Shown here in pieces: positions 26,326-36,217 of a DNA stretch of 64,000 nt. The notes beneath the pieces were generated by a model. That model was not told where the DNA came from. It saw only the letters and a list, made by a program, of their open reading frames with translations, and searched no databases. How positions within the stretch are numbered: position 1 is the first letter of the stretch; every line of letters starts with the position of its first letter. Source of the DNA: Enterobacter quasihormaechei (GTDB lineage: Bacteria > Pseudomonadota > Gammaproteobacteria > Enterobacterales > Enterobacteriaceae); NCBI RefSeq assembly GCF_004331385.1, contig NZ_SJON01000005.1, forward strand, positions 1 to 64,000, read 5' to 3'. The position numbers were made by a program, and so were the translations under genes.

Positions 26326-26397
26326 ATGTGGAAGAAACCTGCTTTTATTGATTTACGTCTTGGCCTGGAAGTGACGCTGTACATTTCCAACCGCTAA
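26326..26397 (+). CDS. pqqA: PQQ precursor peptide PqqA
   Basis: A 23-codon gene: the peptide begins [19 protein letters not shown] and ends ISNR. The conserved Glu15 and Tyr19 (E-V-T-L-Y) are the residues that PqqE cross-links and that become the PQQ skeleton. AAAGAGGAAAAA lies upstream as ribosome-binding site. It is the first gene of the pqqABCDEF operon. A terminator-like stem follows directly, which would leave pqqA mRNA more abundant than the downstream genes, as expected for a stoichiometric substrate. Confidence 0.97.
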   Translation: MWKKPAFIDLRLGLEVTLYISNR

Positions 26398-26404
26398 TCA
26401 CTCA

Positions 26405-26434
26405 GCCCGCCATTCGTGCGGGCATTTTCGTTTT
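26405..26434 (+). terminator. stem-loop attenuator between pqqA and pqqB
   Basis: GCCCGC (26405-26410) pairs with GCGGGC (26418-26423), followed by ATTTTCGTTTT. It would act as a partial terminator between the short substrate gene and the enzyme genes. Confidence 0.6.
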
Positions 26435-26452
26435 ACTACCTGGCCTATCTTC

Positions 26453-27370
26453 ATGTTTATTAAAGTCCTCGGTTCCGCCGCCGGCGGCGGTTTCCCACAG
26501 TGGAACTGTAACTGTGCCAACTGTCAGGGTTTGCGCAACGGTACTCTTCAGGCGACCCCTCGCACCCAATCGTCGATCATCGTCAGCGATAACGGCAAAG
26601 AGTGGGTGCTGTGTAACGCCTCGCCCGATATCAGCCAGCAGATTGCCCACACGCCAGAACTGAACAAGAAAGAGGTTCTGCGCGGCACGCATATTGGCGG
26701 CATTATTCTCACCGACAGCCAGATTGACCACACCACCGGGCTGCTCAGCCTGCGCGAGGGCTGCCCGCATCAGGTATGGTGTACGCCCGAGGTGCATGAA
26801 GATCTTACCAGCGGTTTCCCGATTTTTACCATGCTACGGCACTGGAACGGCGGCCTGATTCATCATCCGATTGCCCCGCTCACCGCCTTTAGCGTGGAAG
26901 CCTGCCCTGATTTGCAGTTTACCGCTGTCCCCATCGCCAGTAACGCACCGCCCTATTCGCCTTGGCGCGACCGCCCGCTGCCCGGGCATAACGTGGCGCT
27001 GTTTATCGAAAACCGCCGCAACGGTCAGACGCTGTTCTACGCGCCGGGTCTCGGTGAACCCGATGACGCCATTCTGCCGTGGCTTAAAAAAGCGGACTGT
27101 CTGCTGATTGACGGCACCGTCTGGCAGGACGATGAGCTTCAGGCCGCCGGCGTCGGGCGCAATACCGGCCGCGACATGGGCCATCTGGCGCTCGGCGATG
27201 AACACGGCATGATGGCGCTGCTGGCCTCACTGCCGGCAAAGCGCAAGATTCTGATTCACATTAATAACACTAACCCGATCCTTAACGAGCAATCGCCGCA
27301 GCGTCACGCCCTCACGCAGCAGGGAATAGAAGTGAGCTGGGACGGGATGACCATCACGCTTCAGGACTAA
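26453..27370 (+). CDS. pqqB: PQQ biosynthesis protein PqqB
   Basis: Metallo-beta-lactamase-fold protein of 305 residues. The N-terminus has the PqqB-specific [17 protein letters not shown] segment with several cysteines, and the metal-site histidine motif is altered to [16 protein letters not shown] compared with true lactamases. PqqB is a hydroxylase acting on the late intermediate before PqqC. It starts 55 bases after pqqA, past the attenuator stem, and its stop is two bases before the pqqC start. Confidence 0.96.
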   Translation: MFIKVLGSAAGGGFPQWNCNCANCQGLRNGTLQATPRTQSSIIVSDNGKEWVLCNASPDISQQIAHTPELNKKEVLRGTHIGGIILTDSQIDHTTGLLSLREGCPHQVWCTPEVHEDLTSGFPIFTMLRHWNGGLIHHPIAPLTAFSVEACPDLQFTAVPIASNAPPYSPWRDRPLPGHNVALFIENRRNGQTLFYAPGLGEPDDAILPWLKKADCLLIDGTVWQDDELQAAGVGRNTGRDMGHLALGDEHGMMALLASLPAKRKILIHINNTNPILNEQSPQRHALTQQGIEVSWDGMTITLQD

Positions 27371-27372
27371 CT

Positions 27373-28128
27373 ATGCACATTCGCGAAACGCTCTCGCCGC
27401 AAGAGTTTGAACACGCCCTTCGGGCGAAAGGCGCCTATTATCATATTCACCATCCGTACCATATTGCGATGCATAACGGCGAGGCCAGCCGCGAGCAAAT
27501 CCAGGGCTGGGTGGCGAACCGTTTTTACTATCAGACGACGATCCCGCTGAAGGACGCGGCAATTATGGCGAACTGCCCGGATCCGCACACGCGTCGCAAA
27601 TGGGTGCAGCGCATCCTCGATCACGATGGCAGCAACGGTCATGATGGCGGTATTGAAGCCTGGCTCCAGCTGGGCGAGGCCGTGGGGCTTAGCCGCGACG
27701 ACTTAATCAGCGAACGCCACGTGCTGCCCGGCGTCCGTTTCGCCGTCGACGCTTACGTTAACTTCGCCCGCCGCGCCAACTGGCAGGAGGCGGCATGCAG
27801 CTCGCTAACCGAGCTGTTTGCCCCGCAAATTCATCAGTCGCGTCTCGACAGCTGGCCACAGCACTATCCGTGGATCAAAGAGGAAGGCTATTTTTATTTC
27901 CGCAGCCGCCTCAGCCAGGCCAGCCGCGACGTTGAACACGGTCTGGAGCTGGCGAAGAGTTACTGTGACAGCGCGGAAAAGCAGGACAGGATGCTGGAGA
28001 TCCTTCAGTTTAAACTCGATATCCTGTGGTCAATGCTCGACGCGATGACCATGGCCTACGCGCTACAGCGTCCGCCTTATCACACGGTCACCGACAAAGC
28101 GGCCTGGCACACAACCCGACTGGTATAA
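27373..28128 (+). CDS. pqqC: pyrroloquinoline-quinone synthase PqqC
   Basis: Cofactor-free oxidase of 251 residues, the TenA-like helical fold. It closes the ring and performs the final eight-electron oxidation of AHQQ to PQQ. The family pattern is evident: [20 protein letters not shown] near the N-terminus, [17 protein letters not shown], and the C-terminal [15 protein letters not shown]. Histidine and tyrosine active-site residues are in place. Placed directly between pqqB and pqqD with two-base gaps, so translation is coupled. Confidence 0.97.
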   Translation: MHIRETLSPQEFEHALRAKGAYYHIHHPYHIAMHNGEASREQIQGWVANRFYYQTTIPLKDAAIMANCPDPHTRRKWVQRILDHDGSNGHDGGIEAWLQLGEAVGLSRDDLISERHVLPGVRFAVDAYVNFARRANWQEAACSSLTELFAPQIHQSRLDSWPQHYPWIKEEGYFYFRSRLSQASRDVEHGLELAKSYCDSAEKQDRMLEILQFKLDILWSMLDAMTMAYALQRPPYHTVTDKAAWHTTRLV

Positions 28129-28130
28129 GC

Positions 28131-29538
<1,408 letters not shown>

Positions 29539-29543
29539 CGACA

Positions 29544-31820
29544 ATGACCATCCGCATCGTTGAGCTGGCGGGCGGTTTACGCGCAACGCTGGTTTATCAG
29601 CCGCAGGCGGCGCGCGCGGCGGCGCTGGTGCGCGTGAGCGCCGGAAGCCATCATGAGCCACCGCGCTTCGCCGGCCTCGCGCATTTGCTTGAGCACCTGC
29701 TGTTCTGCGGTAGCGAGCGCTATCGGGGCGACGATCGTCTCATGGCCTGGATCCAGCGTCAGGGCGGCAGCGTCAACGCCACCACGCTGGCTCGCCACAG
29801 CGCGTTTTTCTTCGACGTTGCCGCCGATAACCTGTCCGACGGCGTCGCACGACTGCGGGATATGGTGCAGGCGCCGCTGCTTTCCCGGCAGGACATCCAG
29901 CGCGAAGTGGCGGTCATTGATGCGGAAAACAGGCTCATCCAGCAGCATGATGCCGCCCGGCGCGAAGCCGCGGCGCGCCACGCAATGGAACAACCGGGGA
30001 CTTTTCGCCGTTTTCAGGTGGGTAGCCATGAATCTCTGGGGCAAGACACGGGATCGCTGCACGCCGCGTTGCGCGGATTTCATCGCCGCTATTATGTGGC
30101 CGGACACCTGCAATTGTGGCTACAGGGACCGCAAACGCTGGATGCGCTAGCCGAGCTTGCCCATACGTTTGCGACAGGTTTTGCTTCAGGTGACGTGCCT
30201 GAAGCCGCCCCCCCGTTACGCCTTAGCGCTGAAGCAGATTATCAGCTGGCGGTGACGGAGCGACCCGCGCTGTGGCGCTGTCCGCTAATCCGAAAAAGTG
30301 ACAACGTCACCTTGCTTCGGGAATTCTTGCTGGACGAGGCCCCCGGAAGCCTGATTGACGGGCTGCGGGCGGGCGGGCTGGCAGAAGAGGTATCGCTGGA
30401 CTGGCTTTATCAGGATGACGATTACGGCTGGCTGGCGCTAACGCTTGACGGCGAACGGCCCGAGGCCATAGATCCGCATATCACGCGCTGGCTGCGGGCC
30501 CTACAGCAAACGACGCAAGAGCAACAGCGGCATTATTATCGTCTGGCACAGCAGCGCTTTAGCGCCCTGTCGCCCCTTGACCAGCTGCGCCAGCGGGCGT
30601 TCGGTTTTGCACCCGGCGCGGCGCCGGTTGATTTTTCCGCCTTCTGTGCCGACTTACTGGCGGCGCCCACCTCGTATCTGGCCTGCAAAAAAATGGACGC
30701 CGCCGAAACAATTTCCAGCCAGGGTTTTTCCCTGCCGCTTAGCCACTGGCGTCGCCAGCCGGTTGCGGATGAGAGCCCCATCGCGTTTTCCTTCTACCCG
30801 CAGGCTACCCAATATTCTGCCCCAGCCCTGACGCCAGAAGCCGTTCCGCTGCTGCATTTACCGGCGCAGGCACAACCGCCGACGCTGATCCTCCGCAGGC
30901 CTTTTTATTCGCGCGTAAGCGAGTCACAGGGTGTGGCGGCAGGCAAACAATTACGCCCTCTTCTGGCTGAATTGCGCCATATCGGCGGCAGCGGCGAGTG
31001 GCAAACGGTGGAGGGTAGCTGGCAGCTAACCCTGCGGCTGCCTGACGCAGTGGTGACGGCGGAACCCATCCTCAGGGCGATTGCCGATCGCCTTTCCCGC
31101 CCCACACCGGCTATTACGCCAGCGCCAGAAGGCATCGCGATCCGTCAGCTGCTTAAGCAATTGCCTGAACGGCTGGCATCGGAACCGCCCCGGGACGGCT
31201 GGCTGGCGGCGTTAGCTGGCGGCAGCGCCGAACACGCGCACGGGTTAGCCCGGCAACTTGGCCTGCTCCGGGCGCCTGTTAACGCTAAGGGGTCGCCGTT
31301 TAGCGATTGTCCCGGCGGGATCGAACGTATCCCGCACGCCAGCGCGGATTCGGCGCTGCTGGTGTTTATTCCGCTGCCACCGGGCGCTTCGCTCGCCGCG
31401 CTGCGGCTGCTGGCGCTATGCTGCGAACCGCAATTTTTCCAGCGCCTGCGCGTGGAACAGCAAATTGGCTACGTGGTCAGCTGTCGTTATCAGCGTATTG
31501 CCGATCGCGATGGCCTGCTGCTGGCCCTACAGTCACCTGACCGTTCACCCGTGGATCTGCTGGGCTGCTGTAAACGCTTTTTGCGCGAGCTGACGCCGTG
31601 CGATGAATCCGGGTTCAGCCTATTGCGACAGCAGCTGGCGACGCAGATCCGGTCACCGAGGGATGCCAGCACCACGGCAGTGGCCGCCCTTCGCCAGCGC
31701 TATGGTTTGCCGGTGTTAACCCCGCAGGCTATCGATGCCCTGCAACAGGATGAGATCATCGCGCTGTGGCGCGAAATGACTCGCCGTCGCCGCCGCTGGC
31801 GGGTGCTTTTCGCTGGCTGA
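29544..31820 (+). CDS. pqqF: PQQ-associated zinc protease PqqF
   Basis: M16-family metallopeptidase (pitrilysin/insulinase type), 758 residues. The inverted zinc motif HLLEHLLF (HxxEH) is near residue 49, with the third ligand glutamate some 75 residues later in the EVAVIDAENR region. It cleaves the cross-linked PqqA product to release the Glu-Tyr pair. It starts five bases after pqqE and is the last gene of the operon. The gene is GC-rich with a long unstructured middle; the C-terminal half has the second, inactive M16 domain. A shared terminator stands between it and the dehydrogenase gene. Confidence 0.93.
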   Translation: MTIRIVELAGGLRATLVYQPQAARAAALVRVSAGSHHEPPRFAGLAHLLEHLLFCGSERYRGDDRLMAWIQRQGGSVNATTLARHSAFFFDVAADNLSDGVARLRDMVQAPLLSRQDIQREVAVIDAENRLIQQHDAARREAAARHAMEQPGTFRRFQVGSHESLGQDTGSLHAALRGFHRRYYVAGHLQLWLQGPQTLDALAELAHTFATGFASGDVPEAAPPLRLSAEADYQLAVTERPALWRCPLIRKSDNVTLLREFLLDEAPGSLIDGLRAGGLAEEVSLDWLYQDDDYGWLALTLDGERPEAIDPHITRWLRALQQTTQEQQRHYYRLAQQRFSALSPLDQLRQRAFGFAPGAAPVDFSAFCADLLAAPTSYLACKKMDAAETISSQGFSLPLSHWRRQPVADESPIAFSFYPQATQYSAPALTPEAVPLLHLPAQAQPPTLILRRPFYSRVSESQGVAAGKQLRPLLAELRHIGGSGEWQTVEGSWQLTLRLPDAVVTAEPILRAIADRLSRPTPAITPAPEGIAIRQLLKQLPERLASEPPRDGWLAALAGGSAEHAHGLARQLGLLRAPVNAKGSPFSDCPGGIERIPHASADSALLVFIPLPPGASLAALRLLALCCEPQFFQRLRVEQQIGYVVSCRYQRIADRDGLLLALQSPDRSPVDLLGCCKRFLRELTPCDESGFSLLRQQLATQIRSPRDASTTAVAALRQRYGLPVLTPQAIDALQQDEIIALWREMTRRRRRWRVLFAG

Positions 31821-31860
31821 CCGAAACCGCCGCTTTCCTGGTATGCGTGATTTTTAACCA

Positions 31861-31888
31861 TAAAAAAAGCCCCGTACTAAGACGGGGC
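31861..31888 (-). terminator. Rho-independent terminator of the PQQ dehydrogenase gene
   Basis: GCCCCGT (31869-31875) pairs with ACGGGGC (31882-31888); on the minus strand the hairpin is followed by seven T residues (A-run 31862-31868 on plus). It lies between the convergent pqqF and dehydrogenase genes. Confidence 0.85.
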
Positions 31889-31907
31889 CTGGCTGCTTAT
31901 TTCGCTG

Positions 31908-34337
31908 TTATTTATCCAGCGCGTAGGCAATCACGTAATCACCACGATCCGGCGACTGGCGTGCACCGCCGGCAGAAATCAGAATGTACTGTTTGCCGGT
32001 TTTCGGTGATACATAGCTAATAGGACCGCCCTGGCTACCCACCGGGAGACGCGCTTTCCACACTTCTTCCCCCGTAGAGGAATCAAAGGCACGCAGGTAG
32101 TAATCCTGGGTTCCGGCAATAAAGACCAGACCGCCCTGAGTGGCGAGCGTACCGCCCAGCGTCGGCATACCGACAGGCATTGGCATGCGCATTTTTACCC
32201 CAAACGGACCGGTATCCTGAACGGTACCGACCGGCACCTGCCAGACGATTTTCTGCGTTTTCAGGTCAATGGCAGACAGGGTGCCAAACGGGGGTTTCTG
32301 GCACGGAATGCCCAGCGGTGACATGAAGCGGTTTTTGTTGACCGAGTATGGCGTCCCTTTCATAGGAACGGCGCCCATTCCGGCGTTCACGGCTTCACCG
32401 CCGGTGTTTGCCACTGCGCTTTGCGGATCTTGCTTAATCAGCTGAACCCACAGACCCAGACGCATGTCGTTGACGAAAATGTACTGGTTGTTCGGATCCG
32501 TGGACAGACTGCCCCAGTTCATTCCTCCCAGCGAGCCCGGGAAACTCAGGGAAATATCGGTGCCCGGCATCGTGTACAGACCGTCGTAACGCATCGATTT
32601 GAAGCTGATACGACAGGCCAGCTGGTCAAACGGCGTCGCCCCCCACATATCAGACTCTTTCAGGGTCTCCGCGCCAATCTGCGGCATGCCCACGGAACGT
32701 GGCTGCGTTGCGGGATACTGCTCACGCGGAATATCCGCTGGTTTTACCGGAACCTCTTTCACTTCGGTGAGCGGTTTACCGGTCAGGCGATCGAGAACGT
32801 AAATCTGCCCCGCCTTAGTGCCCACCACGACCGCTGGCTTGTTGCCTTCTTTGGTTGGGAAATCAACCAGGCTCGGCTGCATCGGAATATCGAAATCCCA
32901 GAGGTCGTTATGCACGGTCTGGTATACCCACTTCTCTTTCCCGGTTGTCGCATCCAGCGCCAGGATTGAGGTGGCGTACTTGTGGTCTTCCGGAATACGG
33001 TCAGCGCCCCACAGGTCAACAGAGGAACTTCCCATCGGGATAAACACGGTATTCATCGACGCATCCCAGGACATAGGGGCCCAGGAGTTTGCGGAGCTAC
33101 GTTTGTAGTGTTCGCCCGGCTTCAGAACATAGTTCGGATCCGGATTACGCGGATCGAATGCCCAGCGCAGCTGGCCGGTGATCACGTCATAGCCGCGCAG
33201 CACGCCGCCCGGCATATCGGTGCTTACGTTATCCGCAACGCGCCCGCCCACCACGACCGTGGTGCCCGCCAGGGTTGGGGCCGACGTCAACACGTAGGTG
33301 GGATCTGACACATCGCCCATCCCTTCATGCAGGTTAACGCTGCCGCTAGTGCCGAAGTCCGGACAGAATTTGCCGTTATCGGCGTCTAACGCGATCAGCT
33401 TACCGTCAATGGTATTCATCAGAATACGACGCTGGCATGCTGCGCCCGGTGCGACCTGCGCAGGCAGAACCGGCGTGGAGCCGGCTACCGTTGGCTGCAC
33501 CAGCGGTTTGGTGGCATCGAAGTACGCCAGACCACGGCAGCGCATCCAGATGGCAGACTTGGCGTTGATTTCCGCTTTCCAGATCTCTTTACCGCTGTCG
33601 GCATCCACGGCGATCACGTTGTTATGCGGCGTACACAGGAAGACACGATCGCCTACCTGTAACGGCGTTTGCTGATCTTCTGCGCCATTGCCATCCGGGC
33701 TTAGCGGAATGTCACCGGTATGGTAGGTCCAGACCGGTTTCAGATCTTTCACGTTGTCACGGGTTATCTGGTCCAGCGCCACAAAGCGACTGCCACCAGC
33801 CGTATTACCGTAGTGATCCCAGTTCTGCTGTTTCGCCTCGTCTTTTACCGGCACCAGCGGGCGCTTGTCGCCGCTAAACGGCACGGTCGGATGGGGTTGA
33901 AACATCTGAACAAACGTGACGCCCATGCCGATAATAAGGACTGCACAGACCCCCATCGCCCCTTTTGTGGAGGACGGTTTTCCTTCACGCTTGCGCAGTG
34001 CAGGCCAGCTGGCTGCTGCCAGCACCATCAGCCCGGCGGGTACCATCAAACGGGAAACCAGCGGCCAGAAGTCGAGTCCGGCATCATAAAATGCCCAAAT
34101 CAGGGTGCCAAGAAACACAAGGGCAAACAGCCCCACGGCGGAAGACTTGCGGCGGAAGAACTGGATTGCAGAGAGTAGCGTGATAACCCCGGCAATGAGA
34201 AAGTACCAACTCCCTCCCAGGGTAACCAGTTTAAAACCGCCGATGGCAAAGAACAGCCCCGTCACAAGAAGTACCACACCCACCAGCAGGCACCACAGGC
34301 CTAACCAGCCGAACGGGCGGGGATTATTGTCTGACAT
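31908..34337 (-). CDS. membrane-bound PQQ-dependent dehydrogenase (glucose/quinate/shikimate family)
   Basis: 809-residue quinoprotein. Five membrane helices fill residues 1-145; the rest is a periplasmic eight-bladed propeller with the tryptophan-docking repeats (for example LDATTGKEKWVYQ and DSSTGEEVWKARLPVG). PQQ is bound in the propeller and electrons go to ubiquinone. By recall it is distinctly different from E. coli Gcd (796 residues) across the membrane part, and its length equals that given for Acinetobacter QuiA (809), so glucose versus quinate/shikimate is open. Convergent with pqqF, so cofactor makers and a user gene are adjacent. A 520-base 5' region lies upstream. Confidence 0.85.
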   Translation of the reverse strand: MSDNNPRPFGWLGLWCLLVGVVLLVTGLFFAIGGFKLVTLGGSWYFLIAGVITLLSAIQFFRRKSSAVGLFALVFLGTLIWAFYDAGLDFWPLVSRLMVPAGLMVLAAASWPALRKREGKPSSTKGAMGVCAVLIIGMGVTFVQMFQPHPTVPFSGDKRPLVPVKDEAKQQNWDHYGNTAGGSRFVALDQITRDNVKDLKPVWTYHTGDIPLSPDGNGAEDQQTPLQVGDRVFLCTPHNNVIAVDADSGKEIWKAEINAKSAIWMRCRGLAYFDATKPLVQPTVAGSTPVLPAQVAPGAACQRRILMNTIDGKLIALDADNGKFCPDFGTSGSVNLHEGMGDVSDPTYVLTSAPTLAGTTVVVGGRVADNVSTDMPGGVLRGYDVITGQLRWAFDPRNPDPNYVLKPGEHYKRSSANSWAPMSWDASMNTVFIPMGSSSVDLWGADRIPEDHKYATSILALDATTGKEKWVYQTVHNDLWDFDIPMQPSLVDFPTKEGNKPAVVVGTKAGQIYVLDRLTGKPLTEVKEVPVKPADIPREQYPATQPRSVGMPQIGAETLKESDMWGATPFDQLACRISFKSMRYDGLYTMPGTDISLSFPGSLGGMNWGSLSTDPNNQYIFVNDMRLGLWVQLIKQDPQSAVANTGGEAVNAGMGAVPMKGTPYSVNKNRFMSPLGIPCQKPPFGTLSAIDLKTQKIVWQVPVGTVQDTGPFGVKMRMPMPVGMPTLGGTLATQGGLVFIAGTQDYYLRAFDSSTGEEVWKARLPVGSQGGPISYVSPKTGKQYILISAGGARQSPDRGDYVIAYALDK

Positions 34338-34959
34338 AAAAATGAATCTCCTGATTTCTTTATATAAAGCAGGGTTTTATTAACTGCCACGATGCTAAAA
34401 CCCTGCACAACGCTAATTGTTCGTATGCGAAGCATAAATTAAAAAGAGAACGTAGACAAAAGCTATTATGTGGTAAGAAATGAAAACCAGCGTAATTGCA
34501 TGGGTTTAGCCGGGTGCAATAAGTGAATATCGCTAACTCCCTCGCTATCGCTGGAATATATGACCAGCCAGGCGTTGCTTAAAGGATGAATATCAGGATT
34601 TCCCGACAAGGCCGTTCTTATAACCTCAGATTTTTACAGCTGAGCCTTCAGACAATAGATTTAATTACGCAATACCCATTAATAAGCAGAGAGATTAACC
34701 TGAATTAAGTTTCAGGCAGAAATTATTCATGGGTGTGTTAAACATTCAGTCATTAACAGAACTGTAAATGATACTTTCTGCATAAATGCGGATTCACAGC
34801 GTGGATAACGCAGACACTACATGAACACTTCGTTAAGACTTCAGTAATAACAACCCCAAATCATAATCACTACATGATCACTATTCATTGACTTTACATT
34901 GAGACTAGCGCATATTTTACAGCACAAATCAGCAAGACAATTTTTGGAGGACGTTTTCT
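34338..34959. other. AT-rich intergenic region, no gene seen
   Basis: Between the divergent PQQ-dehydrogenase and ribbon-helix-helix genes. It is strongly AT-rich, has stops in all frames and holds no recognisable RNA gene or repeat. It must contain the promoters of both neighbours. TTGGAGGACG lies just before the 34960 gene as ribosome-binding site. Confidence 0.6.
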
Positions 34960-35160
34960 ATGCCCGCCCGTGATTATCCCGATAAGCGTGTCGCTCGCGG
35001 TTTAGCAAAGGAGGCCGATCTCAGGATGTTAAGCGCGCGCATCGATCCCGCGCTGATGGAGTACATCCGCATCACTGCGTATGAAACACGGAAAAGTAAG
35101 CAGGAAATCGTGGCGGAAGCGTTAGCGCTTCACCGTGAACAAAGTCAGATTGGATCGTAA
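34960..35160 (+). CDS. small ribbon-helix-helix-like protein
   Basis: 66-residue protein. Residues 22-58 fit a ribbon-helix-helix DNA-binding fold: a short strand MLSARIDPALMEYIRIT, then a helix, turn and second helix ETRKSKQEIVAEALALH. No toxin gene is beside it, so it is an orphan antitoxin-like or regulatory protein. A strong ribosome-binding site (TTGGAGGA) precedes the ATG at 34960. Gene name not assigned. Convergent with the aldo-keto reductase gene, with a hairpin between them. It could control the PQQ dehydrogenase, but nothing in the sequence shows that. Confidence 0.75.
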   Translation: MPARDYPDKRVARGLAKEADLRMLSARIDPALMEYIRITAYETRKSKQEIVAEALALHREQSQIGS

Positions 35161-35190
35161 ACAACAAAAGCCCGAAAGATCCTCCGGGCT
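35161..35190 (-). terminator. stem-loop between the small regulator and aldo-keto reductase genes
   Basis: AGCCCG (35169-35174) pairs with CGGGCT (35185-35190). On the minus strand it is followed by TTTTGTTGTTT, so it best terminates the aldo-keto reductase transcript; on plus the tail is poor. Confidence 0.6.
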
Positions 35191-35206
35191 TCCGTTGCCG
35201 TCGGGA

Positions 35207-36073
35207 TTACTTCACCAGCGAATTTAACGTCTCCAGCGCCTCAGGCGGTAAAACCAGATCGGCTGCCGCCAGGTTTTGATGCAGATGCGCCACCGAAGAG
35301 GTTCCCGGGATCAAAAGGATATTTGGCGAGCGTTGCAGCAGCCATGCCAGGGCCACCTGCATCGGCGTCGCACCCAGTGAATCCGCCACCGCCTGTAGCC
35401 CGGAAGATTGCAGAGGCGTGAAGCCCCCCAGCGGGAAAAACGGCACCCAGGCAATCCCCTGCTCCGCCAGCGAATCGACCAGCGCATCGTCACCACGATT
35501 CACCAGGTTGTACATGTTCTGTACGCACACCACGGAAACCATTTTCTGCGCCTCAGCAACCTGTGAAGCGGTGACGTTGCTCAGCCCTATATGGCGAACC
35601 AGCCCCTGCTGTTGCAGCTCCGCGAGGGTGCTTAGCGGCTCGGCAATCGATCCCTCCGCCGGCCCGTGGGCGCTAAACATAATCCGCAGGTTAACCACGT
35701 CCAGCACATCCCGCTTCAGATTACGCAGGTTGTCATGCACCGCCTGCGTCAGCTCCTGCGCGGAAAACGCCGGTAGCCAGGAGGCATCTTCACCGCGTCG
35801 GGCACCGATCTTGGTCACAATCGTAAGGTCGTCCCGGTATGGATGAAGCGCCTCGCAGATAAGCTGGTTGGTTACATGGGGGCCGTAAAAATCGCTGGTA
35901 TCGATGTGATTGACGCCCGCCGCCACCGCTTCACGCAGCACCGCCAGCGCGGCATTTTTGTCTTTTGGCGGACCAAAAACCCCCGGTCCGGCAAGCTGCA
36001 TTGCACCATAGCCAAACCGTTTAACCGTACGCGTTCCGAACGTGAACGTGCCGCTTTTATCAATGCTGCTCAT
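35207..36073 (-). CDS. aldo/keto reductase, YdbC-like
   Basis: NADPH-dependent aldo/keto reductase of 288 residues, TIM barrel. Catalytic tyrosine is in IDTSDFYGPHVTN, lysine in TIVTKIGARRGED, and the family fold features are complete up to LAWLLQRSPNILLIPGTSS. E. coli YdbC is the closest relative I recall, an enzyme reported to act as pyridoxal reductase, so pyridoxal to pyridoxine is the candidate reaction. The ATG at 36073 is preferred over the one at 36088 because AGGAAAG lies between them at proper spacing. No operon partner. Confidence 0.88.
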   Translation of the reverse strand: MSSIDKSGTFTFGTRTVKRFGYGAMQLAGPGVFGPPKDKNAALAVLREAVAAGVNHIDTSDFYGPHVTNQLICEALHPYRDDLTIVTKIGARRGEDASWLPAFSAQELTQAVHDNLRNLKRDVLDVVNLRIMFSAHGPAEGSIAEPLSTLAELQQQGLVRHIGLSNVTASQVAEAQKMVSVVCVQNMYNLVNRGDDALVDSLAEQGIAWVPFFPLGGFTPLQSSGLQAVADSLGATPMQVALAWLLQRSPNILLIPGTSSVAHLHQNLAAADLVLPPEALETLNSLVK

Positions 36074-36217
36074 GCTGACTTTCCTCATAAAAATGATCCG
36101 GATTTACAACAGGTTCCGCAACGAAACCATTAGTTAAGCAATAGTAAAATTAAAGTTTAAATTCGCTACGACGATAGTATTGATGTAACCCTGCCTCTTC
36201 TCTTACGGACGACCGCT

